Source of the DNA: Candidatus Eiseniibacteriota bacterium
Lineage (GTDB): Bacteria > Arandabacterota > Arandabacteria > JAGLYR01
Direction of reading: 5' to 3'
Assembly (NCBI GenBank): GCA_023132135.1
Contig: JAGLYR010000010.1
Coordinates: 1 to 14,477, forward strand
DNA: 14,477 nucleotides
Shown: piece by piece, positions 13,104-14,477 of the stretch
How positions within the stretch are numbered: the first letter of the stretch is position 1
Layout of the letters: every line of letters starts with the position of its first letter
The notes under the pieces: model-generated
What the model was told of the DNA's origin: nothing
Database searches by the model: none
What the model saw: only the letters and a program-made list of their open reading frames with translations
Made by a program: the position numbers and the translations under genes

Positions 13104-14459
13104 ATGCGCCGGATCTTCTCTGTTGTCATCGCTGTCGTCGTTGTTGCCGTCGTGGTTCTGGGTCTCCAGAACGGCTGGTTCGAGAAGGAGCCGTACAACG
13201 TCATCATCATCTCAGTGGACACCCTCCGTCCCGATCATCTTGGTTGCTACGGCTACGGTTCTCCGACCTCCCCGGCGATTGACGCGCTCTTTGACCGCGG
13301 CGTGCGATTTACCCGGGCCGTCTGCCAGACGCCGACCACGGGGCCCTCGTTCTGCTCCATTATGACAGGCGCGTATCCCCACACCCACGGTTCGCTTCAG
13401 AACGCGATGCCGCTGCGCGATGACATTCAGACCTTGGCGGAAGTTCTCAAGGAGCACCAGTATCACACGGCGGCATTCGTGAGCAGCTACACCGTCTCGG
13501 ATGAATCATCGGGGCTGGGCCGGGGATTTGACCGCTTCGACGATGAGTTTGCCGGCGAGGAGAGAAGCGCCGGGTGCACCAACGATAGCCTGTTTGCCTA
13601 TCTGGAGGATCGATCCCATACTCCTCTGTTCATCTGGATCCACTACTTCGAACCTCACGGGCCCTACATCGGGCATTCGGACTCGAGAATCCACCCCGCG
13701 TCGCCGCGATCCGAGGCGCCTCTGAATATGATGGAAGACAACGTCGTGCAGCACCTGCCGTGGGTTTCGCCGAAGCTGGGACTCGATCACTATGTTCGAC
13801 TCTACGACGGCGAGATAGCGCACGTAGACCGCCGGATCGGCATCTTGCTGGGCGAATTGCAGAAGAGGAGTCTGCTGGAGAATACACTCGTTGTTTTTCT
13901 CTCCGATCATGGAGAGAGCTTCGATCATGGTCTCTACTGTCGCCATGGGCTCTTTCTCTATGAGTCCTCCATTCGGATTCCTCTTGCCTTCGTCTTCCCG
14001 GCGGGGAAGCATGGAGGCGGAATCGTGGAGGGCGTTGTGCAGAGCATCGACATCCCCTGCACGATCTGTGACTTCCTGGGGTTTCCACCACCGGAGGGTG
14101 CTGAGGGACGAAGTCTCCTGCCCATGATCGAAGAGGGAGAGAGCCATCCCGGGACGGCGTTTCTGGAGCGGCGGCGGTACGAGGAGGATAACCGTTTCGG
14201 AGTTACGGGCAGTCGACATGCGATCCGCACCGCCGAGTGGAAGTACATCCACAGCACGGAGGAGCCGGACGAGCTGTACAATCTCCAGCTGGATCCGGGC
14301 GAACTGCGCAACCTGGTTGAGGAAGAACCGGACCGGGCTGCGTCCATGCTGGATGATCTCCAGGCATGGATCGGGGAAGCCGGGGTTTGCTGCGAGGAAT
14401 TGCCGGAGCTGAGTGATGAAGCGCGGGAGAAACTCAAGGCGTTGGGGTATATACAATAA
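13104..14459 (+). CDS. Membrane-anchored sulfatase/alkaline-phosphatase superfamily protein
   Basis: This 451-aa protein belongs to the sulfatase branch of the alkaline phosphatase superfamily. An N-terminal helix (about 5-22) would anchor it, with the enzyme domain outside the cytoplasm. Metal and active-site motifs: D39 in IIISVDTLRPDHLGCYGY, H180 and H185 in WIHYFEPHGPY, D268/H269 in LSDHGESF and H281 in CRHG. The nucleophile segment reads TPTTGPSFCSIMTGAYPHTHG. Aligned to C-x-P-S-R of sulfatases, the modifiable Cys is T79 and the Arg is F83, so formylglycine cannot form. It is therefore more likely a phosphoesterase or phosphotransferase-type member, or an unconventional sulfatase. The C-terminal ELYNLQLDPGELRNL and LKALGYIQ are typical of the family. 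The start is ATG 13104, with GGAG (13095-13098) 5 nt upstream. It follows the propeller-PHP gene after a repeat-rich gap and may act on the same envelope polymer. Confidence 0.88.
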   Translation: MRRIFSVVIAVVVVAVVVLGLQNGWFEKEPYNVIIISVDTLRPDHLGCYGYGSPTSPAIDALFDRGVRFTRAVCQTPTTGPSFCSIMTGAYPHTHGSLQNAMPLRDDIQTLAEVLKEHQYHTAAFVSSYTVSDESSGLGRGFDRFDDEFAGEERSAGCTNDSLFAYLEDRSHTPLFIWIHYFEPHGPYIGHSDSRIHPASPRSEAPLNMMEDNVVQHLPWVSPKLGLDHYVRLYDGEIAHVDRRIGILLGELQKRSLLENTLVVFLSDHGESFDHGLYCRHGLFLYESSIRIPLAFVFPAGKHGGGIVEGVVQSIDIPCTICDFLGFPPPEGAEGRSLLPMIEEGESHPGTAFLERRRYEEDNRFGVTGSRHAIRTAEWKYIHSTEEPDELYNLQLDPGELRNLVEEEPDRAASMLDDLQAWIGEAGVCCEELPELSDEAREKLKALGYIQ

Positions 14460-14477
14460 CAAGAGAGTGCTTCGTGC

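Overview
The window is GC-rich bacterial DNA with seven protein-coding genes that I accept: six on the + strand and one on the - strand. GTG/TTG starts occur, several genes have purine-rich ribosome binding sites, and two genes have good sigma-70-like promoters. Polytopic GT-C-type membrane proteins, an exported PHP-domain protein and a membrane-anchored sulfatase-superfamily protein suggest a Gram-negative, probably uncultured lineage, for example from the Planctomycetes or FCB-like candidate phyla. The sequence alone does not fix the taxon.

Layout. Bases 1-405 are mostly non-coding and carry two copies of a 20-nt dispersed repeat. A soluble two-component pair follows: a response regulator whose output is a degenerate GGDEF (GGDDF) domain (406-1446), and a cytosolic GAF-PAS-PAS-PAS histidine kinase (1555-3921). 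Directly after the kinase, a near-consensus promoter drives tldD (3993-5393), followed by pmbA/tldE (5506-6855). These encode the two subunits of the TldD/TldE metalloprotease. A long near-perfect inverted repeat covers the tldD stop codon and lies between the two genes.

Bases 6856-7188 form a convergent intergenic region packed with repeats: a phased octamer array, two GC hairpins, and two copies of a CCCCGC...GCGGGG hairpin separated by 7-bp tandem repeats. Then comes a - strand GT39/PMT-like glycosyltransferase (7189-8403). A divergent promoter region (8404-8643) follows, which may hold the decayed start of a family-2 glycosyltransferase. The + strand continues with a GT-C-like polytopic membrane protein (8644-10365), an exported fusion of a seven-bladed beta-propeller to a PHP/CehA-type metallohydrolase (10445-12829), another repeat-rich gap (12830-13103), and a membrane-anchored sulfatase-superfamily protein with Thr where sulfatases have the modified Cys (13104-14459).

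Functionally, the left half holds signalling and protein/peptide processing. The right half looks like a cell-envelope or exopolysaccharide module: two membrane sugar-transferase-like proteins and two exported hydrolase/transferase-like enzymes. The most unusual items are the propeller-PHP fusion, the dispersed 20-nt element found three times (once overlapping a stop codon), the stop-codon inverted repeat in the tldD-pmbA junction, and the layered repeat mosaic at 6856-7129. No RNA genes, CRISPR arrays, insertion sequences or transposases were found.
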